NCBI GenBank assembly: GCA_947589545.1
Contig: CANQBA010000036.1
Location: 1-39,711, forward strand
Reading direction: 5' to 3'
Length of the DNA stretch: 39,711 nt
From: an uncultured Oscillospiraceae bacterium
Lineage (GTDB): Bacteria > Bacillota > Clostridia > Oscillospirales > Oscillospiraceae
Positions 30,361 to 38,796 of the stretch are shown here, piece by piece (within the stretch, counting starts at the first letter, position 1; the number at the start of each line of letters is the position of its first letter). The notes beneath the pieces are model-generated. The model searched no databases, was not told where the DNA came from, and was given only the letters and a program-made list of their open reading frames with translations. The position numbers and the translations under genes were made by a program.

Positions 30361-30954
30361 ATGAATCAGCCCAAGCACAAAAATACAAGGCCCGTAAACA
30401 AGCGGGTAAAGAAGGACCAGGCCGTTGTCGCGGCATTTATCGGCGTCCTCATGGTCGCCGTTATCATCCTCCTGCTCCTGCGCGGCTGCGGGGCGGAGGG
30501 TACTACCGCCAAGCCCGATGACACCCCGGATACCCCCTCCGGGTCCACCGGCATCGTCTATGACAGCAACGCCGTGGAGGGCGGCTGGGATGAGGCCGAC
30601 ACGGATAAAATCGTGGAAAGCCTCAATGAGAAGGTGGACGCCGGCATGATAAACATTTCCATGAACACCTCCCCCGTGTTTTCGGACGGAGAGGCAGCCG
30701 GTAACCTGATGATCGTCAACGAGGGCATCAACCGCTATCCGCAGATCGTAGAGATAACCCGGAATGACACCGGCGAGGTCGTCTACAAATCCGGCGCTAT
30801 CCCTGTGGGAAGCAAAATCGAGGAGGCAAAGCTCACCGTTGACCTCCCCGCCGGGGTCTACGAGTGTACCGCCATGTTCACCAGCATCGACCCGGACACC
30901 GGCGTTTCTCTCGGATGCGCCGGCGCGGTCATCCACATCACAATTCTTGAGTAA
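30361..30954 (+). CDS. Membrane-anchored surface protein of the ICE
   Basis: A 197-residue protein. A basic N-terminus (MNQPKHKNTRPVNKRVKKDQ) precedes one membrane helix (residues ~22-42), then a Thr/Pro/Asp linker and a beta-rich domain outside the cell ('INISMNTSPVFSDGEAAGNLMIVNEGINRYPQIVEI'). No enzyme motif. It is the first gene of a five-gene run of exported proteins. It may anchor the secreted ones or act in mating contact; both are inference. Confidence 0.75.
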   Translation: MNQPKHKNTRPVNKRVKKDQAVVAAFIGVLMVAVIILLLLRGCGAEGTTAKPDDTPDTPSGSTGIVYDSNAVEGGWDEADTDKIVESLNEKVDAGMINISMNTSPVFSDGEAAGNLMIVNEGINRYPQIVEITRNDTGEVVYKSGAIPVGSKIEEAKLTVDLPAGVYECTAMFTSIDPDTGVSLGCAGAVIHITILE

Positions 30955-30972
30955 TAAAAGGAGGAGAACAAT

Positions 30973-31575
30973 TTGAAAAATTTTTTTGCGCTCACCCTCG
31001 CCCTTTGCGTGGCCCTGGCCCTGTCCGTCACGGCCTTTGCCGCTGAGATCGACAATGACGGCGGCTCAGGCTCCACGCCGGTCTATCTCAGCTCCACCCA
31101 GGACGGCACCATCGGCGGCACCCCCGCCCCCACCGCTATGTCCGTCACCATTCCCACGTCCCTGCCTATGGCCGTCAGTCAGACCGGCGACGTGACCACA
31201 GCCACGGACTGCAAGCTCGTAAACAACTCCTACGGCGCGGTCCGGGTCAAGTCCGTGACCATTACCGCCCAGAACGGATGGAAGCTCACTGCTTTCGGAA
31301 ATAAGACCACGCTGGCAAGCGAGAAGGTAGACTCCAACAAGCTGGGCTTCGCCCTCACCTTGGGCGGCGGCGCTCAGGTGGCAACGGACACCTCCGACGC
31401 CAGTACACAGACCCTCATCGCCGCCCCCGTCACCGGCTGCTATATGAGCGGCGTGGGCAATTCCGGGGCCAACAGCATCGCCGTGAAGTACAGCGCCATT
31501 GTGACACCCCTCTCCACCGCCGCCACCAACGCCAATGTCGCCAGCGTCGTTTTCGTTGTCGAGTGGGATACCTGA
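30973..31575 (+). CDS. Secreted surface protein A (W-x-L containing)
   Basis: A 200-residue protein with a signal peptide (residues 1-23, cut after AFA). It starts with TTG 30973 after AAGGAGGAG. A Gly/Thr-rich segment (28-55) leads into a beta-sandwich domain: 'MSVTIPTSLPMAVSQTG', 'CKLVNNSYGAVRVKSVTI', 'NGWKLTAFG' (W103-K-L105), ending 'VVFVVEWDT'. Cys80 and a Cys near 155 are conserved in the next gene and may form a disulfide. About half identical to the following gene by eye, so a tandem duplicate. No sortase signal. Confidence 0.78.
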   Translation: MKNFFALTLALCVALALSVTAFAAEIDNDGGSGSTPVYLSSTQDGTIGGTPAPTAMSVTIPTSLPMAVSQTGDVTTATDCKLVNNSYGAVRVKSVTITAQNGWKLTAFGNKTTLASEKVDSNKLGFALTLGGGAQVATDTSDASTQTLIAAPVTGCYMSGVGNSGANSIAVKYSAIVTPLSTAATNANVASVVFVVEWDT

Positions 31576-31597
31576 TTGAGATAGGAGGAAAAAACGC

Positions 31598-32215
31598 ATG
31601 AAAAAACTGTTTGTCCTTGTCCTTGCCCTCTGCATGACCCTGGCACTGTCCATCAACGCTTTCGCCGCCGAGATCGGTGAAAGCGGCGGCTCCGGCACCA
31701 CCCCCGTCACCCTGACCACCACCAATGACGGCATTGACGGCGGTGACGGCGAGGGCGGTGTCACGTCCACCAAGCTCAGTGTCACCGTTCCCACGGCCCT
31801 CCCAATGGCCATGAGTGACGACGGCAACGTAGTCACCGCCACCGACTGCAAGATCGTCAACCTCTCCTATGGCGCGGTCCGCGTCAAGACCGTCACCATC
31901 TCCGCCGCCTCCGGCTGGCACCTGACGGCCTTTGGTAACAAGTCCACGCTGGCTTCAGAGAAGGTGGACGCCAACAAGCTGGGCTTTGCTCTCACCATCG
32001 GGGACGGCGCTCAGGTTCAGACCTCCACGGATGAGGCCGTCCAGGTCCTCATCTCCGCCCCCGTCGCCGGGTGCTACATGAGCGGCGTGGGCGACCCGAA
32101 GCACAACATCGCCAACATCGCCTACTCCGCTATCGTGACGCCCCTCTCCGGCTCCGTGAAGGCGGCGACCATCGCCAACGTGGTGTTCGTCATCGAGTGG
32201 GACACGGCGGAGTGA
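31598..32215 (+). CDS. Secreted surface protein B, paralogue of A
   Basis: A 205-residue protein, start MKKLFVLVLALCMTLALS, signal peptide cut after AFA. The mature part repeats the plan of protein A: 'LSVTVPTALPMAMSDDG', 'CKIVNLSYGAVRVKTVTI', 'SGWHLTAFGNKSTLASEKVD' (W107-H-L), then 'VVFVIEWDTAE'. Gly/Asp-rich loop at 45-55. ATG 31598 follows AGGAGGAAAA. The W-x-L motif recalls WxL-type wall-binding domains, but assignment to that family is unproven. Confidence 0.78.
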   Translation: MKKLFVLVLALCMTLALSINAFAAEIGESGGSGTTPVTLTTTNDGIDGGDGEGGVTSTKLSVTVPTALPMAMSDDGNVVTATDCKIVNLSYGAVRVKTVTISAASGWHLTAFGNKSTLASEKVDANKLGFALTIGDGAQVQTSTDEAVQVLISAPVAGCYMSGVGDPKHNIANIAYSAIVTPLSGSVKAATIANVVFVIEWDTAE

Positions 32216-32230
32216 GGTCAATAAAAAAGC

Positions 32231-32255
32231 GGGAGGGCGGCGCAAGCCGTCCCCC
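32231..32255 (+). promoter_or_regulatory. GCAA-tetraloop hairpin in the surface-protein mRNA
   Basis: GGG-A-GGGCGGC and GCCGTCC-CCC form a ten-pair stem with one bulged A closed by GCAA. It has no T-run. It lies between genes B and C and could set mRNA stability or processing. Confidence 0.5.
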
Positions 32256-32272
32256 TGCGGAAAGGAAGGCTT

Positions 32273-32776
32273 ATGAAGCGTAAAACCATCGCGCTTGTGC
32301 TGTCGCTGGTCCTCTTGCTCACCCTCGCGTCCACTGCCCTGGCCGACAGCTCCACCACGGCTACGGTCCCCGTGACGCTGACGGTGGACAACGAGTACAG
32401 GGCGGTCAACATCACCGTCCCGGCGTCCCTCCCAATCCACATCATCAATGGCACCGTCGTTGTGGCGGACAGCGCCAAAATTGTGAACAATTCCAAAATG
32501 AGCGCCGTGCGCGTGGCGGGCATCACGGTCAAGAACGGGGCGTACAAGGTCGGCAGCTACGAAAACTTCACCGGCAGTCAGACGATTGCTCTGAAAATAA
32601 ACGGCTGTCCCACCACCGGCCCCGGCGAGCTTGCGATCAACGCCACGGCGTTCCCAGACCTTGCGCCGGGCGGCGTCCTGCCCCTGACGTATTACGCGAA
32701 GATCTCCGGGGACGCCAAGAATGTGGAGAATCTTGAGGCGGCAAGCGTCATTATCACCTTCGCCTTTGTGGATTAA
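32273..32776 (+). CDS. Secreted surface protein C, distant paralogue
   Basis: A 167-residue protein with a signal peptide (MKRKTIALVLSLVLLLTLASTALA). The mature part shares the order of strands with A and B: 'VNITVPASLPIHIINGTVV', 'AKIVNNSKMSAVRVAGITV', 'GGVLPLTYYAKISGDA', 'ASVIITFAFVD'. It lacks the Trp of W-x-L and the long central insertion, so it is the shortest version of the domain. ATG 32273 follows GAAAGGAAGG. Confidence 0.74.
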   Translation: MKRKTIALVLSLVLLLTLASTALADSSTTATVPVTLTVDNEYRAVNITVPASLPIHIINGTVVVADSAKIVNNSKMSAVRVAGITVKNGAYKVGSYENFTGSQTIALKINGCPTTGPGELAINATAFPDLAPGGVLPLTYYAKISGDAKNVENLEAASVIITFAFVD

Positions 32777-32785
32777 GGAGGGCGT

Positions 32786-35011
32786 ATGAAAAATAGACAC
32801 GCAAATGCCAAACGCATCATCTCTTTGATGCTGGTATGTATGCTGGCGCTGACAGCGCTCCCCACGCTGGCGTGGGCAGACGACTGTGAGGGGCACGTCC
32901 ACACGGAGGACGGCGGGGAGATACTGCACGATGAGATTACCGGGGACAGCGAGGATGAACCCGAAGATGAATCCGTTGCGGGCGAAACTAATTCCCAGGA
33001 GAAAGATAGTGGGGATGAGACGGGGGAAAACGGAGAGTCCGCCCCTGAAAGAGAGCCTGTCATGGAGGCCGGGAATGGGTTTGCGGATGAGGCTTCAGGT
33101 GGATTGATGCCTACTGCGTCCTGTGACCACAGCGATACTGTATATAGAGCTATTTCCCCCGCAATTCACTCTTTGTTCTGTAATGTATGCGGGAAGGACA
33201 TCTCCTCCTCCCCTCATAACTTCTCTTATGGCTCTTGGACGAATTATTCCTCTACCCAGCACCGCCGTACACGAACCTGCTCAACATGCGGTTTCAGCGA
33301 CTATGAGTACGGGAGCCACGAGAGTACCAGTGAAACTTGTAGACCAATTAGCTCCTCTCAGCACATGATTACGGTGTCCTGTCGCGAATGCGGGGTGCAA
33401 ATCTCTAGTAAATTCGGAAATCACTCTTTTAACGCCAGCGGACGTTGTACCTATTGCGATTACGCCTGCACCCATCCGTCATCAAGCCGTTCTTATACAA
33501 CCGGGTGCGATTGGGTGGATAAATGTACTACCTGCGGTGTTGTAGTCAACTCCGGCACCACCCACGGCCCATACAGCTATGGCAGTTGGAGCTATTATTC
33601 CAGCACCCAGCACCGGCGTACACAGACCTGTGACTACGGAGATTGGAGCGGCTACGACTACGCCAGCCACTCCACCACCACTTCCTACGGGCAGTACAGC
33701 TCGACCCAGCACTCCGTAAGAAGCTATTGCTCGGAGTGCGGCTCCTACGTCGGGTCTACCTCATACAGCAGTCACAGCTTCACATACGGTTCGTGGACAA
33801 ACTATTCCTCCACCCAGCACCGGCGCACAAAGACTTGCTCGATCTGCGGATACAGTGAATACGAGTACGAAAGCCACTCCCTGAACTACGGAAGCTGGAC
33901 CTCCACCGGCTCGTCCCAGCACCAGCGGACGGTAAGCTGCTCCTGCGGGTATTCCACTACGGAGACGGCTGCCCACACTTTGACGAGGACAGCTTGGACC
34001 TCCGATGGGGCGGCACAGCATAAGCGCACAGCCTCCTGCGGGACGTGTGGGTACTCCACAACGGAAAAGGAGGCGCACAGCCTTACAGACGGCGCATGGG
34101 ACAGTATTTCCGACACCCAGCATCAGCGCACGAAATCCTGCTCCTGCGGGTACTCCACAACAGAGACGAAAAGCCACGAGCTGACCTACGGGAGCTGGAC
34201 CCCCACCGGCTTGTCCCGGCACAAGCGGACGGTAAGCTGCTCCTGCGGCTATTCCACAACGCAGACGGAACCCCATGACCTGGTAACTGGCGCGTGGTCA
34301 AGTGTCTCCGACACCCAGCACCAGCGCACAACGTCCTGCTCCTGTGGGTACTCTACAACGGAGACAACAAGCCACTCTCTGACCTACGGGAGCTGGACCC
34401 AGCACGACGCGACCCAGCATAAACGCACAAAATCCTGCTCCTGCGGCTACTCCGGCACGGAGTACGACGCCCACAACATGGTCCCTGGCCGGTGGGTGTC
34501 TGTATCGGACACACAGCACAGCAGGACGAATGCCTGTGAGTGCGGGCACACCGCCACGGAAGCGGCCAGCCACGCCGACAGCGACGGGGACGGTAACTGT
34601 GACAGCTGCCAGTACCTTATGACCCGTTTCTCCGTGACAGTCCCCACCTCGCTTAATTTGGGGATGTCCCAGGCCGGCCAAATCTACGCCGCGACCACGG
34701 CGCAGATTGTCAACAACTCCACCGGGGCCGTGACCGTAACGGGTGTGAAGTTCACCACCGCAAACGGATGGACGCTGGTGCCCTACACGACCAATATGGC
34801 TGATGCCAAGGTCAACTCCAAGCGGATCGGATTTACCGTCAACGGCGCGGCCAGTACCGTCACCGGCTCCACCGAGGCAAAGACCACCGCATGGCAGATC
34901 GCCAAGGGCGCGTCCCTGCCCCTTGACTACGCCGCCGTGGTGTCCGCCACCAGCAAGGCCGTCAATGAACAGGTGTTGACCGTGGTTTTTGTGGTGGGAT
35001 GGGCGTCTTAA
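32786..35011 (+). CDS. Large secreted repeat protein D (Cys/His repeats plus shared domain)
   Basis: A 741-residue protein. Signal peptide at 1-31, then an acidic Glu/Asp/Ser linker (~35-105). From ~110 to ~600 it has about twelve repeats of ~36 residues with the pattern H-S-L-T-Y-G-S-W, Q-H-x-R-T, S-C-S-C-G-Y-S-T-T-E; each keeps one His, the QH pair and CxC(G) or CxxCG, a possible metal site. The last unit ends in 'HADSDGDGNCDSCQ'. Residues ~612-741 are the domain shared with A and B ('FSVTVPTSLNLGMSQAG', 'AQIVNNSTGAVTV', 'NGWTLVPYT'). It has no LPXTG or membrane anchor. The role is presumably cell-surface adhesion. Confidence 0.82.
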   Translation: MKNRHANAKRIISLMLVCMLALTALPTLAWADDCEGHVHTEDGGEILHDEITGDSEDEPEDESVAGETNSQEKDSGDETGENGESAPEREPVMEAGNGFADEASGGLMPTASCDHSDTVYRAISPAIHSLFCNVCGKDISSSPHNFSYGSWTNYSSTQHRRTRTCSTCGFSDYEYGSHESTSETCRPISSSQHMITVSCRECGVQISSKFGNHSFNASGRCTYCDYACTHPSSSRSYTTGCDWVDKCTTCGVVVNSGTTHGPYSYGSWSYYSSTQHRRTQTCDYGDWSGYDYASHSTTTSYGQYSSTQHSVRSYCSECGSYVGSTSYSSHSFTYGSWTNYSSTQHRRTKTCSICGYSEYEYESHSLNYGSWTSTGSSQHQRTVSCSCGYSTTETAAHTLTRTAWTSDGAAQHKRTASCGTCGYSTTEKEAHSLTDGAWDSISDTQHQRTKSCSCGYSTTETKSHELTYGSWTPTGLSRHKRTVSCSCGYSTTQTEPHDLVTGAWSSVSDTQHQRTTSCSCGYSTTETTSHSLTYGSWTQHDATQHKRTKSCSCGYSGTEYDAHNMVPGRWVSVSDTQHSRTNACECGHTATEAASHADSDGDGNCDSCQYLMTRFSVTVPTSLNLGMSQAGQIYAATTAQIVNNSTGAVTVTGVKFTTANGWTLVPYTTNMADAKVNSKRIGFTVNGAASTVTGSTEAKTTAWQIAKGASLPLDYAAVVSATSKAVNEQVLTVVFVVGWAS

Positions 35012-35048
35012 ATGACGCACATTTCCGTGAAGGGAGGTGATGCTTCCA

Positions 35049-35525
35049 ATGCAAGAGGAAGTGGAGAACAAGACCCTGACTCTGGCTATCTCCACCGCGA
35101 AAATGACAGGCCGCGTACTGAAAAACGCCATTGCCAAATACCTTGCCTACCGCAAGAACAAATCCCGCGAGGGTCCCGTCAAGCCCAAGGGCAAGCAGAC
35201 GGTGAAGGAGCTGGTGGGACAGAATCAGGGCGTGGCTAACATCGAGATCACCGACAGCAACATCCGGGACTTTGACCGGGTGGCCCGGAAGTACGGCGTG
35301 GACTACGCGCTGAAAAAGGACCGCAGCTCCGACCCTCCCCGGTATCTGGTGTTCTTCAAGGCCCGTGACGGGGACGCCATCACAGCGGCCTTCAAGGAAT
35401 ACTCCGCCGTGACGGGCAGGAAGAAGGAGCGGCCCTCGGTACTCCAGAAGCTCCGGCATTTCAAGGAGCTTGTGGCCGCCGTTACCCCCTCCCGTGAACG
35501 GAGAAGGGAGCATGACGCCCGATGA
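35049..35525 (+). CDS. PcfB-like conjugation protein (DUF3801)
   Basis: A 158-residue protein starting MQEEVENKTLTLAISTAKMTGRVL. The body 'GKQTVKELVGQNQGVANIEITDSNIRDFDRVARKYGVDYALKKD' (by segments) is typical of the PcfB/DUF3801 family, which in pCF10 works with the coupling protein PcfC in substrate recognition. ATG 35049 follows GGGAGG at 11 bases. It overlaps the VirD4-type gene by four bases, the normal order. Confidence 0.85.
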   Translation: MQEEVENKTLTLAISTAKMTGRVLKNAIAKYLAYRKNKSREGPVKPKGKQTVKELVGQNQGVANIEITDSNIRDFDRVARKYGVDYALKKDRSSDPPRYLVFFKARDGDAITAAFKEYSAVTGRKKERPSVLQKLRHFKELVAAVTPSRERRREHDAR

Positions 35526-35827
35526 AAAAGCCTCTGAAAAAGGTCCTGCTCCTCAACGCTCCCTATGCCCTGTTCGCCCTGTTTGCCACAAAGATAGGTC
35601 TGGCGATGCGGCTGGCCCCCGGCTCCGGCATCAAGGAGAAGGCCCCGCACATCCTGGACGGCCTTGTGGCGGCCTTCGCGGACCTCTGGCCCAGCCTACA
35701 CCCCTTTGACCTCCTTGTGGGCATCGCCGTGGCGTGTCTCATACGCCTCGCCGTCTACATGAAGGGCAAGAACGCCAAGAAGTACCGCAAGAACGAGGAA
35801 TACGGCTCCGCCCGGTGGAGTGCATAA
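35522..35827 (+). pseudogene. VirD4/TraG coupling protein, truncated by insertion
   Basis: 101 residues starting MKKPLKKVLLLNAPYALFALF, with two membrane helices (~8-30 and ~61-80) and the 'KYRKNEEYGSARW' segment that normally leads into the ATPase domain of VirD4-type proteins. After Trp the family continues with Gly and ~450 residues including Walker A; here two foreign codons and TAA follow. The break lies at ~35818. The lost part should be on the far side of the nested element, outside the window. Without coupling protein the ICE cannot transfer itself unless the element excises precisely. Confidence 0.86.
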
Positions 35828-35874
35828 TTTTAAGTGTAAATGACACATACATGGACGCACAGGAGGTTATGCAC

Positions 35875-37725
35875 ATGACTGATTATAGCAAAATTACAGC
35901 CCTTTACTCCCGCCTTTCCGTGGGCGACGAGGACAGGGACGGCGGCGAGAGCAACAGCATACAGAACCAAAAAATATTTTTGGAGAACTATGCCAGAGGG
36001 CAGCACCTAACCAATATCCGGCACTACATCGACGACGACGAAAGCGGCAGGTTTTTTGACCGTTCCGCCTACTCCCGCATGATGGACGATGTGGAAAACG
36101 GGAAAATCGGTGTCTGCATTATGAAAGACCTTACCCGCTGGGGGCGTGACTATCTCCAAGTCGGCAACGCGATGGAGATATTCAGGCGGAACAATGTGCG
36201 CTTTATCGCGGTCAACAACGGCATTGACAGCGAGAAGCCCGACACATTGGAGTTTGCGCCCTTTATCAATATCATGTCGGAGTGGTACGCAAAGGACATC
36301 AGTAAGAAAGTGAAAACGGGCATTAAGACCAAAGGCATGAGTGGAAAGCCGATTGTCACAGAAGCCCCTTACGGCTATGTCAAAGACCCGGACAACAAGG
36401 ATTTTTGGATAATCGACGAAGAAGCCGCCGAGGTTGTACGCCTTATTTTCCGTCTGTTTATCGGCGGGAAAAACCGCAATCAAATCGCCGTATATCTGAC
36501 ACAGGAGCAAATCCCAACCCCCACTTTCTACATGAAAGACCGAGGGCGGGGAACCTGTAAAAATAAGACGCTCAACGAGGATAACCGCTGCAAGTGGAAC
36601 AAAGTCACCTTGACCAATATCCTCACACGGCAGGAGTATTGCGGAGATGTAGTCAACTTCAAGACTACAAAGCATTTCCGGGATAAACATAACCACTATG
36701 TAGACCGGAGCCAGTGGCACATCACAGAAAATGTGCATGAGCCGATTATCAGCCGCAGCGATTTTGAAACCGTACAGCGGATTTTGGAAAACGCACCTGT
36801 CAAACGCCCCAACGGGGACGGGGAAATCCACCCTCTGTCCGGCTTGCTTTTCTGTAAAGACTGCGGCGCAAAAATGCACATTCGTATAGATTACCGGAAC
36901 GGCGGCAAGCGCCATGTTGCCTATTGCAGCGAGTACCACAAGGGAAAAGCCAAGAACCCCAAATGCAATTCCCCGCACATCATGGACGCGGATTTGCTCA
37001 TGCAGACCATCGCGGAAGTGCTGAAGAAAATCGAGGACTATTCTATCAGCAACCGGGCGGAGTTTGAAGCCTTAGTGAAAAAGAACCTTGCCATGCAGCA
37101 GACCGACCAGACCAAAAAGCAGCAGAAGCGTATTCCGCAAATCACGACGCGCCTTGAACAGATTGACAAGGTGCTGAATAAGCTCTACGAGGACAACGCC
37201 CTCGGCACGATCTCACAAGACCGCTATGAGCAGATGTCGCAGAAGTATTCGGAAGAATACTACGCGCTGAAAGCGGAGCTTGCCACGCTCCAAGAGCAGC
37301 TGTCCGCTTACGAGAACGCGGGAGGACGGGCGCAGAAGTTTTTGAAGCTGACGGAACGTCATGCTGCCTTTACCGAGCTTACCCCCGCCATTCTCAACGA
37401 GTTTATCAGCCGGATTGAAGTGCATGAGCGCGACCAGAAAAGGGCGAGATACGCAATCCAGCACATCAGCATATATTTCAATTATATCGGCAAGTTTGAG
37501 AATGAAGTGACACAGCTTGCAGAACCGACCGAGCAGGAAATCCGGCAAATGCGGGAGGAAATCGAAGAAGCCAAAAAGGAAAAGAGCCGCGCCTACCACC
37601 GGCAGTATTCAAGGGAGTACCGGGCGCGAAACCTTGAAAAGCAGCGGGAGTATGACCGCATGAAAGCGCGGGAATACCGGGCAAAGAGAAAGGCGCAGGC
37701 AGCCGCCGCACAGCCCGCACAGTAA
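35875..37725 (+). CDS. Large serine recombinase (resolvase, zinc ribbon, DUF4368)
   Basis: A 616-residue integrase of the Tn4451/TndX-like group. The catalytic domain has 'ALYSRLSVGDED' with nucleophile Ser15 and 'DLTRWGRDYLQVG' with active-site Arg. A recombinase domain follows ('APYGYVKDPDNKDFWIIDEEAAEVVRLIFRLFIGG'), then a zinc ribbon 'LLFCKDCGAKMHI..YCSEYH..KCNSPHI', a coiled coil (~430-510) and the DUF4368 C-terminus with basic repeats 'REYRARNLEKQREYDRMKAREYRAKRK'. ATG 35875 follows AGGAGG and removes a spurious upstream extension. It is the element's first gene, 57 bases inside the left end. Confidence 0.94.
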   Translation: MTDYSKITALYSRLSVGDEDRDGGESNSIQNQKIFLENYARGQHLTNIRHYIDDDESGRFFDRSAYSRMMDDVENGKIGVCIMKDLTRWGRDYLQVGNAMEIFRRNNVRFIAVNNGIDSEKPDTLEFAPFINIMSEWYAKDISKKVKTGIKTKGMSGKPIVTEAPYGYVKDPDNKDFWIIDEEAAEVVRLIFRLFIGGKNRNQIAVYLTQEQIPTPTFYMKDRGRGTCKNKTLNEDNRCKWNKVTLTNILTRQEYCGDVVNFKTTKHFRDKHNHYVDRSQWHITENVHEPIISRSDFETVQRILENAPVKRPNGDGEIHPLSGLLFCKDCGAKMHIRIDYRNGGKRHVAYCSEYHKGKAKNPKCNSPHIMDADLLMQTIAEVLKKIEDYSISNRAEFEALVKKNLAMQQTDQTKKQQKRIPQITTRLEQIDKVLNKLYEDNALGTISQDRYEQMSQKYSEEYYALKAELATLQEQLSAYENAGGRAQKFLKLTERHAAFTELTPAILNEFISRIEVHERDQKRARYAIQHISIYFNYIGKFENEVTQLAEPTEQEIRQMREEIEEAKKEKSRAYHRQYSREYRARNLEKQREYDRMKAREYRAKRKAQAAAAQPAQ

Positions 37726-37744
37726 AACAGAATAACCGTCAACC

Positions 37745-37780
37745 AAGAGGGATTTTCCGGTTACGGGAAGTCCCTCTTTT
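37745..37780 (+). terminator. Terminator after the serine recombinase
   Basis: AAGAGGGA (37745-37752) and TCCCTCTT (37771-37778), with inner TTCC/GGAA pairs, then TTTGC. It overlaps the leader of tnpW. Confidence 0.7.
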
Positions 37781-37803
37781 GCGCCCGGAGAAAGGAGCCG
37801 CCT

Positions 37804-37995
37804 ATGGCAGAACAGACCCCCGACAGTATCATCACAACCCGGAGGAACGGGCAGACCATTGTTGCGGAGTTGTTTTTCAATCACGGCAGCACAGAAACAT
37901 TCCGCGACAAGCTGCTCAAACTGGTGCTTGCCGACAGTTCGCGTTTATCCGCGTCTGACGGTCAAGAGCCGGAAAAAACGGAAATCTTGCGATAA
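37804..37995 (+). CDS. Transposon-encoded TnpW-like protein
   Basis: A 63-residue protein starting MAEQTPDSIITTRRNGQTIV. 'VAELFFNHGSTETFRDKLLKLVLAD' is the typical TnpW segment. Found next to serine recombinases in Tn4451-type elements; function not established. ATG 37804 follows AAAGGAG. Confidence 0.8.
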   Translation: MAEQTPDSIITTRRNGQTIVAELFFNHGSTETFRDKLLKLVLADSSRLSASDGQEPEKTEILR

Positions 37996-37998
37996 CAG

Positions 37999-38036
37999 CC
38001 GCCCTGACGAACCATTCCCTGTCCGGGCGGTTTCTA
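37999..38036 (+). terminator. Terminator after tnpW
   Basis: CCGCCC (37999-38004) and GGGCGG (38025-38030) with TGAC/GTCC near the loop, followed by TTTCTATTT. A second small hairpin CCCCT/AGGGG lies at 38092-38111 before the next gene. Confidence 0.65.
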
Positions 38037-38128
38037 TTTGAAAATCCTCATTTTCCCCAAGTCAAGAGCCGGGAAAAACACCCGAAAAATGCCCCTATTG
38101 CGTAACAGGGGCGCAGAAAGGAGAGTTT

Positions 38129-38425
38129 ATGAGAACAGGGCTTACCAAGCAGGAAAAGACCACCGATATTTGGTTTGATGAGAAAGACCCCCTTATCCAT
38201 ATCCGCACCCACAACACCGACTTAAAGAAGCGGCTTGCTGCCTACGCCGGACAGCACCCAGACCAGTGCCGCCAGACCGACGCAGACCCCGACACGGGCT
38301 GCATGGAGTTTGAAATCCGCAAGGGGCGTTTCTCTTTCCGTCTGACCGCCCCATACAGTGCGGAACGCCGGGAAGCCGCCCGAAGATATGCGAGGGAGAA
38401 CAACGCCGCCGATAGATTGAAATGA
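38129..38425 (+). CDS. Small mobile-element protein, unknown
   Basis: A 98-residue protein starting MRTGLTKQEKTTDIWFDEKD. 'DPLIHIRTHNTDLKKRLAAYAGQHPDQCRQTD' and a C-terminal 'RREAARRYARENNA' are recurrent in Firmicutes mobilizable elements. I know no function. ATG 38129 follows AAAGGAG. GC content is similar to the recombinase gene. Confidence 0.72.
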   Translation: MRTGLTKQEKTTDIWFDEKDPLIHIRTHNTDLKKRLAAYAGQHPDQCRQTDADPDTGCMEFEIRKGRFSFRLTAPYSAERREAARRYARENNAADRLK

Positions 38426-38448
38426 CAGTAGAATTATTCACAGTCTTG

Positions 38449-38457
38449 TGGTATAAT
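38449..38457 (+). promoter_or_regulatory. Extended -10 promoter before the cargo genes
   Basis: TGGTATAAT has an extended -10 (TG-n-TATAAT). No good -35 is seen at 17 bases. It stands ~50 bases upstream of the first cargo gene and after the stop of the preceding gene. Confidence 0.55.
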
Positions 38458-38507
38458 TTTGCTAAGAAACCAAGCGACAAATCGGAATTTATGGAGGTAG
38501 ATTAGCA

Positions 38508-38750
38508 ATGAAGTGTCCATATTGCAATAATGAAATGGAACAGGGAATCATCCAGAGCCCTCATGAGTTGTCCTGGAAAAGAGGAACCAAAAGACCAGTA
38601 CTTGGGAGGGCGGAATTCCACGAAGGATCGGTTGTCCTTTCCGAACTGTCATTTATGAAAGGATCTGCTGTAGTGGCATTCCTATGCCGAGAATGTAAAA
38701 AAGTGATTATTGATTATTCCGATGAGAAAGCCGACTTGAATCAACGATAA
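38508..38750 (+). CDS. Cys-rich zinc protein (PF20097/DUF6487-like), cargo
   Basis: An 80-residue protein starting MKCPYCNNEMEQGIIQSPHEL. CPYC at 3-6 and CREC near residue 63-66 would bind one zinc. This pattern matches small PF20097-type proteins of Firmicutes. The codons are visibly more AT-rich than in neighbours, so it likely arrived separately. Own promoter just upstream; ATG after ATGGAGG. Function unknown. Confidence 0.7.
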   Translation: MKCPYCNNEMEQGIIQSPHELSWKRGTKRPVLGRAEFHEGSVVLSELSFMKGSAVVAFLCRECKKVIIDYSDEKADLNQR

Positions 38751-38796
38751 ATTCCAGTTTATCGGGGAGTTAAAAATCGGAAAGGGGCAATGGACT

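Noticed and set aside
30183..30521. 112-codon plus frame between rep and the membrane protein gene
   Set aside because: It starts inside rep, crosses the terminator and overlaps the membrane protein gene in another frame; no ribosome site.
35734..35874. N-terminal extension of the serine recombinase
   Set aside because: The 47 extra codons overlap virD4 in another frame and cross the element boundary. AGGAGG precedes ATG 35875.
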